A stretch of 64,000 nucleotides of DNA. Source: Orientallactaga sibirica. Taxonomy: Eukaryota; Chordata; Mammalia; Rodentia; Dipodidae. Below are positions 33,912 through 45,899 of this stretch, piece by piece; within the stretch, counting starts at the first letter, position 1; every line of letters starts with the position of its first letter. The stretch spans positions 4,079,501-4,143,500 of the forward strand of contig JAEOAD010000888.1 in assembly GCA_036365145.1 (NCBI GenBank). Direction: 5' to 3'. Made by a program: the position numbers and the translations under genes. The notes beneath the pieces were generated by a model. The model worked only from the letters and a program-made list of their open reading frames with translations. It had not been told where the DNA came from and made no database searches.

Positions 33912-34450
33912 AGGCTGGAGAGATGGCCTAACAGTTAAAGCACCAGCAAGTGAAGCCTAAGGACCCAGGTGTGATTTCCCAGGACCCATGTGTAGCAGAC
34001 AGCTTCAGGTTCGCTGAGATGAACTTCAGACCAAGCACAGTTATGGAGGAAGGGATATTTATTGAAGCTTACAGATCCAGGGGAAATTCCATAATGGCAG
34101 AAGAAGCTGGCCTGCTTTCACAGGACCAGACACAGAGAAAAGCCACAAGCCAAAAGCCACATAGCACAGTACACTCCAGGAACTCTAGCTAGGCACACTT
34201 TGCATGTCTTTAGATTGAAATCTCCATCCCACCATCAAACCTTAAGATCTGCCCAGTGACACTGCCTGCAGCCAGGTGGCTATAGATCCAAACTACAGTC
34301 TAATAATACACTGAATATATTAGGGGCCATCAAACTACCACACCATGTAAACCAGATGTACAAGGTGATGCATGCATCTGGAGTTCCTTTGCAATGGCTA
34401 GAGACCCTGGTGCACCCATTTTCTCTATATCTATTTCAAATAAATTAATA
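33912..34450 (+). mobile_element. DIP-like SINE interrupted by an LTR
   Basis: The SINE head (33912-33990, GGCTGGAGAGATGGCCTAAC) and the remainder (34348-34450, TAAACCAGATGTACAAGG) join perfectly once the LTR and one copy of the 5-bp duplication are removed. Confidence 0.9.
33991..34342 (-). mobile_element. Solitary LTR of an endogenous retrovirus-like element, flanked by CCATG duplication
   Basis: A 352-bp element bounded by TG...CA (TGTAGCAG on the left, CTACCACA on the right). CCATG is repeated exactly at 33986-33990 and 34343-34347. On the minus strand an AATAAA (34063-34058) lies near the 3' end, so the LTR is read on the minus strand. The 5-bp duplication suits ERVL/MaLR-type elements. 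No internal viral genes are present, so it is a solo LTR. Confidence 0.75.
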
Positions 34451-34479
34451 AAATATTTTTTTGAAAAAGCCAGCTGGGG

Positions 34480-37400
34480 GTTGGAGAGATGGCTTAGTGG
34501 TTAAAGCATTTGCCTGCAAAGCCTAAGGACCCAGGTTCAATTCTCCTGGTTCCAAGTAAGCCAGATGCACATGGTGGCACATGTGTCTGGAGTTCATTTG
34601 CAGTGGCTAGAGGCCCTAGCGTGCCCATTTTCACTCTCACTCTCTCTATCTCTAATAAATAAGAATAAATCTGTTTAAAAATATACTAATTTAAAGCCGG
34701 ACATGGTGGCACACACCTTTAATCCCAGCCCTTGAGAGGCAGAGGTAGGAGGATCACCATGAATTCTAGGCCACCCTGAGACTACACAGTGAATTTAAGG
34801 TCAGCCTAGACTACAGTGAAACCCTACCTCTGAAAACCAAAATAAATAAATAAATAATAAATGAAAAGCCAGCTGGGTATGGTGGCACATGCCTTTAATC
34901 CCAGCACTCCTGAGGCAGAGGTAGGAGGATCACTGAGTTTGAGGTCACCCTGCAGCTATATAGTGAGTTCCAGGTCAGCCTGGACTAGAGTGAAATTCTA
35001 TCTCAAAAAAACTAACTAAATAAATAAATAGTTTTTTTTTTTTTGTAGGGCTGGAAAGATGGCTTAGCGGTTAAGGCGCCTGCCTGCTAAGCCTAAGAAC
35101 CCGGTTCCAATCTCCAGGTCCCACGTTTAGCCAGATGCAGTGATGCAAGGGCGCAATGCCGCACTTGCTTACAAGGGGGCGCACACATCTGGATTTCGTT
35201 CACAGCAGCTGAGAGACTGCTGGCGCGCCCATTCTCTGTCTGTCTCCCTCTCCCTCTCTCTCTCTCTGTCTGCCTCTCTCTGTGTCTCTCTCTAAAAATA
35301 AAAAAATTAAAATTAAAAAAAAAATTTTTTTAAAGTGTACACTACCATGCCTGGTCCTTCACAAACAAATATATAATTTTTTTTGTTTTGTTTGGAGGTA
35401 ACGTATTGCTCTTTTTGGGTTTTTTATTTGTTTGTTTTTTGTTTTTGTTTTTATGAGGCAGGGTCTCACTCTATGTAGTCTCAGGGTGGCCCCAAATTCA
35501 AGGTGATCCTCCTACCTCTGCCTCCTGAGTGCTGAGATTAAAGGTGTGAGCCACCACAGTCGGCTTTGTTTGTTTTTTAACATAGCCTCTCGCTCTAGTC
35601 CAGGTTGACCTGGAATTCACTGTGTAGTCTCAGGGCAGCCTTGAACTCCTGGCAATACTCTTATCTCTGCCTCTCAAGTGCTGCCACCATGCCTAGCATG
35701 AGCTCCTGTTTCAACAAAGAAAAAAATGGTTATTGCTGGGTATGGTGGCACATGCCTTTAGTCCCAGCACAATGGAGGCTGAGGTAGGACCACTGTGAGT
35801 TTGAGGCCAGCCTGAGACTACATAGTTAATTCCATGTCAGCCTAGGTTAGAGTAAGACTCTTCCTTCAAAACACACACACACATATAATTTATTTGAGAC
35901 AGAGAAAGAGGAAGATAGCAAAATGAACTCTAGATGCATATGCCACTTTGTGCATCTGACTTTACTTGGGTACTTACTGGGGAATTGAACCTGAGCCATC
36001 TTTCCAGTCTTCATCTTGGAGAAATTCCTTTTGGGGGGGCGCAGGGGGTTCAAGGTAGGGTCTCACTTTAGCTCAGGCTGACCTGGAATTCACTATGTAG
36101 TATCGGTAGCCTTGAACTCATGGTGATCCTCCTACTTCCGCCTCCTGAGTGCTGGGAATAAAGGCGTGCACCACCACACCTGGCTTGGAGAAATCTTTAA
36201 AGCTAATCAGTAAATCTAGACACTATGGCACCACTGAATCCCCTGAATTGAATAAATGAGGTCTTTATAAACTTTTTGGTGTGTGCCTATGATGTCTGTG
36301 TGTGGGCATGCACATGCCAGTGTGTGGGGATTTCAGAATGTCAGTGATAAGCTGGAAGATTGCACTCCTAGTCCCTCCCTGCCTAACCTGGGAGTCCTTT
36401 AAAATTTTTTTTCATTTTCAAGCAAAGAGAGAGAGATAGGAGACAGACAGAGAATAGGCACACCAGGGCCTCCAGCCACTGCAAACAAACTCCAGATTTA
36501 TAGGCCCCTTATACATCTGGCTTACATGGGTACTGGGGAATCAAACCTGGGTCCTTTGGCTTCACAGACAAGTATCTGAACCACTAGGTCATGTCTCTAG
36601 CCCATCTGGGAGTTCTTTTAGAGCTCTCCACCCAGGTGAAACCCTAGGTTTGTGGGAATAAGGCTAGAATGAATTCTAGAGAAGATGATTTTGAAGGAAA
36701 TTTAGGGAGACTATTTTATTTTATTTTATTTTTTCAAGGTAGGATCTCACTCTAGCCCAAACTGACCTGGAATTCACTATGTAGTCCCAGGCTGTACTCC
36801 AACTCAGTGATCCTTTTACTCTGCCTTCCTGAGTGGTGGGATTAAAGTTGTGTGCCACTACACATGGCTCTAGACACTATTAAACAGTAGAAAGAAAAGG
36901 TGTCCCAGGCTGGAGAGCAAGCAAGGGGGCCTGGAGGCCTGAGGGACTGCTCAGAGTTAGATCCCCAGAACCCACATAAACAGGTGGGTGTGACCACACA
37001 CATTTGTAACACCAGTCCTGTAGGGGAGCAGAGACCCCTGCCAAAAAAAGTGGGGGCTGGAGAGATGGCTTAGCAGTTAAAGTGCTTGCCTGCAAAGCCT
37101 AAGGACCCATGTTTGACCCTCTAAATCCCACTTAAGCCAAATGCAAATCCAGTGGCTGGAGACCCTAGCATGACAATTCTCTCTCTCTAGTAAGAATAAT
37201 TTTTTTAAAAATATTTTATCATTTATTTATTTAGAGAGAGAGGCAGATAGAGATAGAAAGAATGAGAGAATGGGCGTGCCAGGGCTTCCAGCCACTGCAA
37301 ATGAATTCCAGATGCATGCGCCCCTTTGTGCATCTGGCTTACATGGGTCCTGGGGAATCGAACTGTGGTCCCTTGACTTTGCAGGCAAGTGCCTTAACCG

Positions 37401-37581
37401 CTAAGCCATTTCTCCAGCCCTCTAGTAAGAATAATTTTAAAAAATGAACTGGGTGTGGTGGCGCACACCTTTAATCCCAGCACTCAGGAGGCAGAGGTAG
37501 GAGGATTGCTGTGAGTTCAAGGCCACCCTGAGACTACATAGTGAATTCCAGGTCAGCTTGCACTATAGTGAGACTGTACCT

Positions 37582-37614
<33 letters not shown>

Positions 37615-38700
37615 AAAGAAAAATGTGATCACTACAAAACTCTGGCTCAAATGGGAACAGGGAGAAGACAGCTAGACATGGTGGTGTATGACTTTAATCC
37701 CAGCATTTGAGAGGCTGAAGTAGGAGGATAACTGAGTTCAAGGACAGCCTGGACTACAGACTTCCAAGTGAGTTAGGAATAGAGTAAGCCTCAAAAATTT
37801 AAGCCATTGGGCTGGAGAGATGGCTTAGTGGTTAAGCGCTTGCCTGTGAAGCCTAAGGACCCCGGTTCGAGGCTTGATTCCCCAGTACCCACATAAGCCA
37901 GATGCACAAAGTGGTGCATGCGTCTGGAGTTCGGTTGCAATGGCTGGAGGCCCTGGTGCGCCCATTCTCTCTCTGCCTCCTTCTCTCTCTGTCTGTCGCT
38001 CTCAAATAAATAAAAATAAAAAATTTAAAATGTTAAAAAAAAATTTAAGCCATGTGTGATAGCGCATGCCTTTAATCCCAGCACTAAGGGAGGCAGAGGG
38101 ATGAGGATCACCATGAGTTCAAGGCCACCCTGAGAGTACATAGTGAATTCCATGTCAGCCTGGGCTAGAGTGAGACCCTACCTCAAAAAAAACAAACAAA
38201 AAAAGGTCAAAGAGCAGATTTTCTTCAGGTGAGCACTCCATGCCCCAAGCAAGTACGTGGGTTCCTGCATAGGTGCATACACATATATACCACATACACA
38301 GAAACAGAGGACTGGGGAGATTGCTTAGTGGTTAAGGCCCTTGCCTACAAAGCCAAAGGAACCAAGTTCAATTCCCCAGGCCACAAAAGCTAGATGTACA
38401 AAGGGGCTCACACATCTGGAGCTCATTTGCAGCAGCCAAAAGCCCTGGCATGCCCATTTTCTATCTCTCTGTATCTACCTGTTCCTCTCACATAAATAAA
38501 ATATTTAAGGGCCAGAAGGATGTCTTAGCAGTTACGGCTCTTGTCTAAAAAGCTAAAGGACCCAGATTTGATTCCCCAGGACCCATGTAAGCCAGATGCA
38601 ACAAGGTGGTGCATGCTTTTGGAGTTTGTTTGCAGTGGCTGAAGACCCTGGTGTGCCTATTCTCTCTGTCTCTTTCTCAAATAAAAAAATATATATATTA
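34480..38700. repeat. TMEM265-PHKG2 intergenic, segment 4
   Basis: Sense DIP-like: 34480-34670, 35048-35330 (long subfamily), 37055-37190 (truncated), 37808-38030 (B-box-duplicated), 38310-38500, 38505-38700. Sense B1: 34695-34850, 34870-35030, 35730-35870, 37445-37610, 37670-37800, 38045-38200. Antisense B1: 35400-35560, 35575-35700, 36040-36185, 36720-36870. Antisense DIP-like: 35880-36020, 36405-36605, 37210-37425. Short unique gaps: 36186-36400, 36606-36715. No gene seen. Confidence 0.65.
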
Positions 38701-38704
38701 AAAA

Positions 38705-39005
38705 GAAGCCAGCCATTGCGGAAGAGGGGGCGGAAAGAATGTAAGAGCCAAAGGAAGAGCAGGACTCCTTACAACATGCTCCTCCAGACACAAAATGGCC
38801 TGGATATCCATGCCCTCACAGTGCCTGATACTACCTACATAAGACCATCATAATAGGAGGGAAAGATCATGACATCAAACTGAAAAGAGAGACTGACTGA
38901 GAGGGGGAGGGGATATCAAAGGGGAAAGTGGGGGGAGGGAGGGAAATAACATGGGATATTGTCTACAATTAAAGAAGTTGTTAATTAAAAAAAAAAAAAA
39001 AAAAA
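38705..39005 (+). mobile_element. LINE-1 3'-end fragment
   Basis: 5'-truncated L1 3' end with a G-rich tract (GGGGGAGGGGATATC) and a 19-bp A-tail. It pairs with the inverse-oriented fragment at 81-365. Only a non-coding remainder is left. Confidence 0.8.
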
Positions 39006-42000
39006 GCTGGGTGTGTTGGCACATGCCTTTAATCCCAGTATTTGTGAGGCAGAGATAGGAGGATCGCCTTAAGACAAGTGAATTAATTTCAGGTCAGCCA
39101 GGACTAGAGTGAAACCATACCTAGAAAGGGGGGGCATGGTTGCGCACACCTTTAATCCTAGCACTCAGGAGGCGGAGAGAGGTAGGTCCTGAGACTACAT
39201 AGTGAATTCCAAGTCAGCCTGGGCTAGAGTGACACCCTACCTCAAAAACAAAAATAAGGGGCTAGAGAGCTAGCTTAGCAGTTAAATGCTTGCCTGTGAA
39301 GCCTAAGGACCCTGATTCGAGGCTCCCTTAGGCTCAATTCCCCAGTGCCCATATAAGCCAGATACACAAGGTGGCATATGCATCTGGAGTTCATTTGCAG
39401 TGGCTGGAGGCCCTGGTGCGCCCATTCTTTCTCTCTCTGCCCCCTGTCTGTTGCTCTCAAATAAATAAAAATAAAAACAAAAAATTGTTTAAAAATAAGT
39501 AAATAAATAAAAGCACCAGTTTAGGCTTCTCTAGAGAAGAGATGTACTTACATCCCCTTACAACGTGTATGTATCCTTATAACATCTCCAAAATATCCCT
39601 TCTGTCTAAAGTTGTCTAATGAGTGATAAAATTACAATAAGGGCTGGAGAGATGGTTCAGTGTTAAAACACTTGCCTGTAACACCAAATGACATGGGTTT
39701 GGTTCCCCAGTACCCATATAAACCATATACACAAGGTGGCACATGCATCTGGAATTTGTTTGCAGTGGCTAGAGGCCCTGGTGCACAAATATACTCTCTG
39801 TCTCTCTGTATCTTTCTGCTTGCAAATAAATAAAGTATTTTTTTAAAAATTACAGCTGATGGCCGGGCGTGGTGGCGCACGCCTTTAATTCCAGCACTCG
39901 GGAGGCAGAGGTAGGAGGATCGCCAAGAGTTCGAGGCCACCCTGAGACTACATAGTTAATTCCAGGTCAGCCTGGGCCAGAGTGAGACCCTACCTTGCAA
40001 AACCAAAAAAAAAAAAAAAATTACAGCTGAGGGCTAGGAAGATGTCTTAGCAATTAATGTGCTTGCCTGCCAAGCCTAAGGACCCAGGTTCAATTCCCCA
40101 GTACCCACATAAGCCAGATGCACAAGGTGGAGCCTGCATCTGGAGTTGTTTGCAATGGCTAGAGGTCCTAGTGTGCCCATTCTCTATCTGCCTCTTTCTC
40201 CCTTGCTCACTCAAATAAAATATTTTTTAAAAATTACAGCTGGGAAGATGATGACATCAAATTTAAAGAGAGACTAATGGAGAGAGGGAGGGGATATAAT
40301 AGAGAATAGAGTTCTGAAAGGGAATGGGGGAAGGGGAGGGAAATATCATGGTTTTTTTGTATGTAAGTATAGAAGTTGTCAATAATAAATAAATAAATAA
40401 TAAAAAATTATAGCTGGGGGCTGGAGAGATGGCTTTGTAGTTAAGGCACATGCCTACAAAGCCTAAGGACCCAGGTTCAATTCTCTAGGTCCCATGTAAG
40501 CCAAGTGCAAAAATGGTGGCATATGCGTCTGGAGTTCATTTGCAGTGGCTAGAGGCCCTAGCATGCCCATTCTCACTCTCCCTCTCTGTCTCTAATAAAT
40601 AAATTTAAAATAAAATTTTTAATTATAGCTGGGAGCTGGGCCTGGTAGCACAGGCCTTTAATCTCAGTCTTGGGAGGCAGGGGTAGGAGGATCACCCTGA
40701 GTTCAAGGCTACTCCAAGACTACATAGTGAATTCCAGGTCAGTCTGAGCTGGAGTGAGATCCGCTGGGCGTGGTGGTGCACACCTTTAATCCCAGCACTC
40801 GGGAGACAAAGGTAGGAGGATCGCCATGAGTTCAAGGCCACCCTGAGACTACATAGTGAATTCCAGGTGGCCTGGACTAGAGCGAGACTCTATCTTGAAA
40901 AAACAAAAAAAACAACAACAACAAATAGAGTGAGATCCTACCTTGAAAAACAAAAAAATAAATAAATAAAATAAAAATTACAGCTGAAAGCTGGATGAAA
41001 AAAAAAAAAAAACACCTTTAATCCTGAAGGTTTATCCAGCACCTTAATCCCAGCACTTGGTAGGCAGAGGTAGGAGGATCGCCATGAGTTTGAAGCCACC
41101 CTGAGACTATGTGGTGAATTCCAGGTCAGCCTGGGCTAGAGTAAGACCCTACCTCAAAAAAAAAAAAAAAAAAATTACTGCTGGATATGGTGGCTGTTAG
41201 AATTTAGGATTTACCAGAATCACTACTCCCAGGAGGCTGAGGTAGGAGGATCACCATGAGTTTGAAACCAGTCTAAGACTACCTAGTGAATTCCAGCCTG
41301 GGCTAGAGTGAGACTCTACCATGAAAAAAACAAAAAAATAAAAACAACAAAATTGTAAGGTGTGGGCTGCTGCCTGTAATCCCAGCATTCAGGAAGTAGA
41401 AAATCACAGTGGATTCAAAGCCCAGCCTGAGCTACATGAAAAGTTCCAGGCAAGCCTGGGCTACAGTGAGACACTGCTTAAACAACAACCAAATAAAGGC
41501 TGGAAAAATGGCTCAGTGGTTAAAGGCACTTGCTTGCAAAGCCTGATGGCCTGGGTTTGATCTCCCCAGTACATACATAGAACCAGATTCACAAAGTGAG
41601 ACATTCACCTGGAGTTTGCAGAGGCAGGTGGCCCTGGCATGGTGGTGCATGCCTTTAATCCCACCACTCAGGAGGCAGAAATAGGAGGATCACTGTAAAT
41701 TCCAAGCTAGCCTAGGCTAGAGGGAAACCCTACTCTTGGGAAAAAAAAAAAAAAAGAAAGAAAGAAAAATAGGGCTAGAAATGTAGTACAGTGATAGAGT
41801 GCTTGCCTATGGGTACAAGACCAAAAAAAAAAAAAAAAAAAGATTTAGAGGGCTAGAGAGATGGCTTAGTGGTTAAGGCATTTGCCTGCAAAGCCAAGGG
41901 ATCCCAGTTCAACTCTCCAGGACACATGTAAGCCAGATTCACAAGGGGGCACATGCATCTGGAGTTCGTTTGCAGTGGTTGGAAGCCCTGGTGTGCCCAT

Positions 42001-42490
42001 TCTTTCTCTCTCTCTGCCTCTTTCTCACAAATAAATAAATAAATAAAATACTTTAAAAAGATGTTTAGCCGGGTGTGATAGCGCACACCCTCAGGAAACT
42101 GAGGTAGGAGGATTGCCGTGAGTTCAAGGCCACCCTGGGACTACATAGTTAATTCCAGATCAGCCTGGGCTAGAGTGAGACCCTACCTCAAAAAAAAAAT
42201 TTTAGGGGCTGGAGAGATGGCTTAGGGGTTAAGGTGCCTGCCTCCTAACCCTCAGAACACTGGTTCCAATCTCCAGCTGTTCGAATCTCCAGGTCCCACG
42301 TTTAGCCAGATGCAAAGTGACGCAAGGGCGCAATGCTGCACTTGGCCACGAGGGGGCGCGCACATCTGGATTTCATTCTCAGCAGCTGAGACACTGCTTG
42401 TGGGCCCATCTCTGTCTTCCTCCCTCCCTCTCTCTCTCTCTGTCTGTCTCTCTCTGTCACTCTCTGTGTCTCTCTCCAAAAAAAAAAAAA
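39006..42490 (+). repeat. TMEM265-PHKG2 intergenic, segment 5: sense-oriented SINE array
   Basis: Nearly all copies point the same way. B1: 39006-39125, 39130-39250, 39860-40020, 40625-40765, 40766-40925, 41035-41180, 41185-41340, 41350-41500, 41635-41760, 42065-42200. DIP-like: 39258-39490, 39640-39840, 40028-40235, 40415-40620, 41500-41640, 41850-42060, 42205-42490 (long subfamily). An L1 3'-end scrap lies at 40245-40410. Confidence 0.7.
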
Positions 42491-42639
42491 TTTAGAAAGT
42501 GGATCAGAGTATGGAATGGTGGGAGGAGGGCTAATCAAAATTAAAGATGCTATGAATAAGCCATATGATAACCTCCTTCACTAACTAAATATGTTTTAAA
42601 AAGAAAAAATTGGGGGGAGTGAATAAAACTGTGCTCAGA

Positions 42640-43470
42640 AGATTGTTATAAGAAGATGTCCTTCCATTTTGTATTGGTCAGTAAGGCTCCTGATCCCTGA
42701 TTCCCCCCACACACACACACACACATTACAAGCTATTGTCAAGGCTTTTAGTTGCTCACCAGAACTAGACAGTAAGACCCTAGTGCTGAAGACCACATGC
42801 TTGGGCTCCAGGACACTGAGAAATCAAGCTGGAGCTGAGCAGGAAGCCTCCCGGTTGAGTAGTCAGGATGCTGGAAAGAACTTGTCAGAGGAATAAAGTC
42901 ATCAATGGTGTTAACCAGCAATAGAAATTAATGAGATTTACAGCTGGCCATCCAGTTCAAATATACCAACTGGTGCAATGTTGCCATGTCTGTTATGGGG
43001 GAAACCAACTGCTTTCTAATTGGGCTTGAGACCATCTCCATGGGAAGGAATTTATTCCTGGCACTGAAAACCTAATCCAAAGCCTGTGGCTGAGGAGGTC
43101 CTAGAGGAAAAACTACTACTGTTGTCTAGTTAAGTGTATCTATTATGATCACTAAACTGCCCTCTAAATAATTATGTCTGTGCACATATATTAATGCTAC
43201 TCTCACTTTTGGTTAGAGAAACTTCTCTTTTCAGATGGTACTGACTACTGGGGAGACTCAAAATTCACCAGAATGCTAAGAAGTTGGAGTGCCAAAGTTC
43301 AATCTTCAAACCCCATGTGAAAAGCCAGAAGCATGCTGACACTGATGATGATAATTTCTCAGAAGCTCAGGAGAACACAGCAAAGAACAGAGCAGCAAGT
43401 ATCCAGAAAAAGAATCCCACCTACAATGAGTTGGAAAGGCAGAGAAATGACCTGAGAATTGTCTGTGCTG
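42640..43470 (+). mobile_element. LINE-1 3' UTR fragment
   Basis: A non-SINE stretch containing TGTTATGGGGGAAACCAACT, CTGGCACTGAAAACCTAAT, GTGGCTGAGGAGGTCCTAG and AGAGAAACTTCTCTTTTCAG. I recognise these as rodent L1 3'-UTR phrases; two of them also occur antisense at 15680-16460. Small open frames here (75-107 codons) are not genes. Edges are approximate. Confidence 0.6.
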
Positions 43471-45480
43471 TCGCATGCATGCACCCACACCCATACACAT
43501 CCCTAGTCCCTAGAACCCATGTAAAAAAGCTGTGTGTGCAAGTCCATCACTGGGGAGATCTAGACAGGTGGATCCCTGGGACTCATTGGTCAACAAGTCT
43601 GGCTTAATTAGCTGCTTCCAGGCTAATGAGGAATCCTGTCTCAAAAAAGATAAAGGGGAGCTGGGCATGGTGGCGCATGCCTTTAATCCCAGCACTTGGG
43701 AGGCAGAGGTAGGAGGATCGTCGTGAGTTCGAGGCCACCCTGAGACTACATAGTTAATTCCAGGTCATCCTGGACCAGAGTGAGACCCTACCTTGCAAAA
43801 CCAAAAAAAAAAAAAAAAAAAAAGATAAAGGGGCTGGGGAGATGGATCAGCAGTTAAAAGCACTTGCTTACAAAGCCTACTGGCCCTTGATTGATTTCCC
43901 ACTACCCACATAACATCAGATGCTTAAAGTGGCACATATATCTGGAGTTTGTTTGCAGTAGCAAGAGGCCCTAGTGTGCCTATATATTCACTCTCTCAAA
44001 TGCCAGGCATGGTGGCACATGCCTTTAATCCAAGCACTAGATCTAAAGTAAAATAAAAGGGCTGAAGAGATGGCTTAGTGGTTAAGGTTCTTGCCTTGTG
44101 AAGCCAAAGGACCCAGGTTTGATTCCCCAGTACCCATGTAAGCCAGATGCACAAGATGGCACATGCATCTGGAGTTGATTTACAGTGGTTAGATGCTCTG
44201 GAATGCCCATATTCTCCCCCATCCATCTATCTTATTACCTGCCTCTTTCTTAAATAAATAAATTTTTTTTCAAAAAATGAAGCTGGGCATGGTGGTGCAC
44301 GCCTTTAATCCCAGCACCTGGGAGGCAGAGGTAGGAGGATCACCATGAATTTTAGGCCACCCTGAGACTACTTAGTGAATTACAAGTAAGCCTGGACTAG
44401 CGTGAAACCCTACCTTGAAAAAAAAAAAGTAAAAATAAATTTTTTTAAATACCTGAATAGTTTGTCCTCTGGACTCACTTGGAGTCTACACACCTGTGTA
44501 TATACTTAGATTCATTACAAAACAAGATAGCTGTTAAAAGATTGTTCTTGGCTGGAGAGATTGCTAAGTGGTTAAGGCACTTGCCTAGAAGGCTAAGGAC
44601 CCAGTTTCAATTACCCAATACCCATGTAAATCCAGATGCACAAGATGGCACATGCATTTTGAGTTCATTTGCAGTGACTAAGGGCCTTGGCATACCCATT
44701 CTCTTTCCCTAATAAATAAATAAAAATAAAATTTTATTTAATTTTAATTTTTATTTTTGGTTTTGCAAGATAGGGTCTCACTCTGGTCAAGGCTGACCTG
44801 GAATTAACTATGTAGTCTCAGGGTGGCCTCGATTAAAGGCGTGCGCCACCACGCCCGGCTTAAAATATTTTTAAAAGATTGTTGCCAGGTATGGTAGCAC
44901 ACACCTTTAATCCCAGCACTCAGGAGGCAGTGGTAGGAGGATCGCGGTGAGTTTGAGGCCACCCTGAGACTACATAGTGAATTCCAAGTCAGCCTACGCT
45001 AGAGTGAGTCCTTACCTCGAAAAACCTAAAAAAGGGCTGGAGAGATGGCTTAGCCGTTAAGTGCTTGTCTGTGAAGCCTAAAGACCGCAGTTCGAGGCTC
45101 AATTCCCCAATACCTACGTAAGCCAGATGTGGTGGCACGAGGTGGCACATGCATATGGAGTTCCTCTGCAGTAGCTGGAGGCCCTGGTGCACCCATTCTC
45201 TCTCTCAACTCTGTTTCTTTCTCTCTCTGTCGCTCTCAAATAAATAAATAAAAATAAGCAAAAAATTAAACCTTAAAAAAAAAAAAAAAAAGACCTGAGT
45301 TTGGATCCCCAGCACAAATGTAAAAGGCAGGGTGTGGTAGTGTGCATGTGGAATTCCAACACTCAGTTTTGAGGTGCGGAGACAGGCAGTTTTCCAGGGC
45401 TTGCTGGCTAACCAGTCTGGCCTTATTGTTGAGCTCCAGGCTATTCTGGACTAGAGTGAGACCTTGCCTCAAAAGAAAAA
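43471..45480. repeat. TMEM265-PHKG2 intergenic, segment 6
   Basis: Sense B1: 43660-43825, 44003-44040 (fragment), 44280-44430, 44880-45030. Sense DIP-like: 43830-44000, 44060-44265, 44548-44735, 45033-45275 (B-box-duplicated). Antisense B1 with an internal deletion: 44755-44865. A B4-type partial copy: 45290-45480. 43471-43655 is unclassified. Confidence 0.65.
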
Positions 45481-45899
45481 GTTTTTTAAAAGAATTATTC
45501 CCTTTTTAGCATAACCTTCCCAAGGATATGTTGCTTTTTCATTGCTGTTAGTCTAAAGCCTAGGTGTTACACACTCAAGTATTTGTTGAATGAAAAAATT
45601 GATGACAAGGCTGGGCTGCCTTCGAAGTCACTACAAGCAGAGCCTCGGGCCTAGTAGGCTGTAACAGAACATTGGAAAAGTATATAAACTCAACGGAAAG
45701 CATTAGGACTTAGGAGATAATCAAGAGGAATCTTTTCTCACAGGACGAGGAAGCCTATTTTCAGTCCGCACCAAATGGCTAAGCTACTTGCGTACAAGCG
45801 TTTGTATGGCAAGAACTTTCACTAGGATACTAACATCTTAGAGATGAAGTTATCCAAGGACACCTGTGAGAAACTGAAAAGGCTAAGCACTGCAGGCAC
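45481..45899. other. Unique sequence upstream of PHKG2 promoter
   Basis: SINE-free, AT-balanced sequence of about 420 bp. I see no open frame or named motif; it may hold distal promoter elements. Confidence 0.4.
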
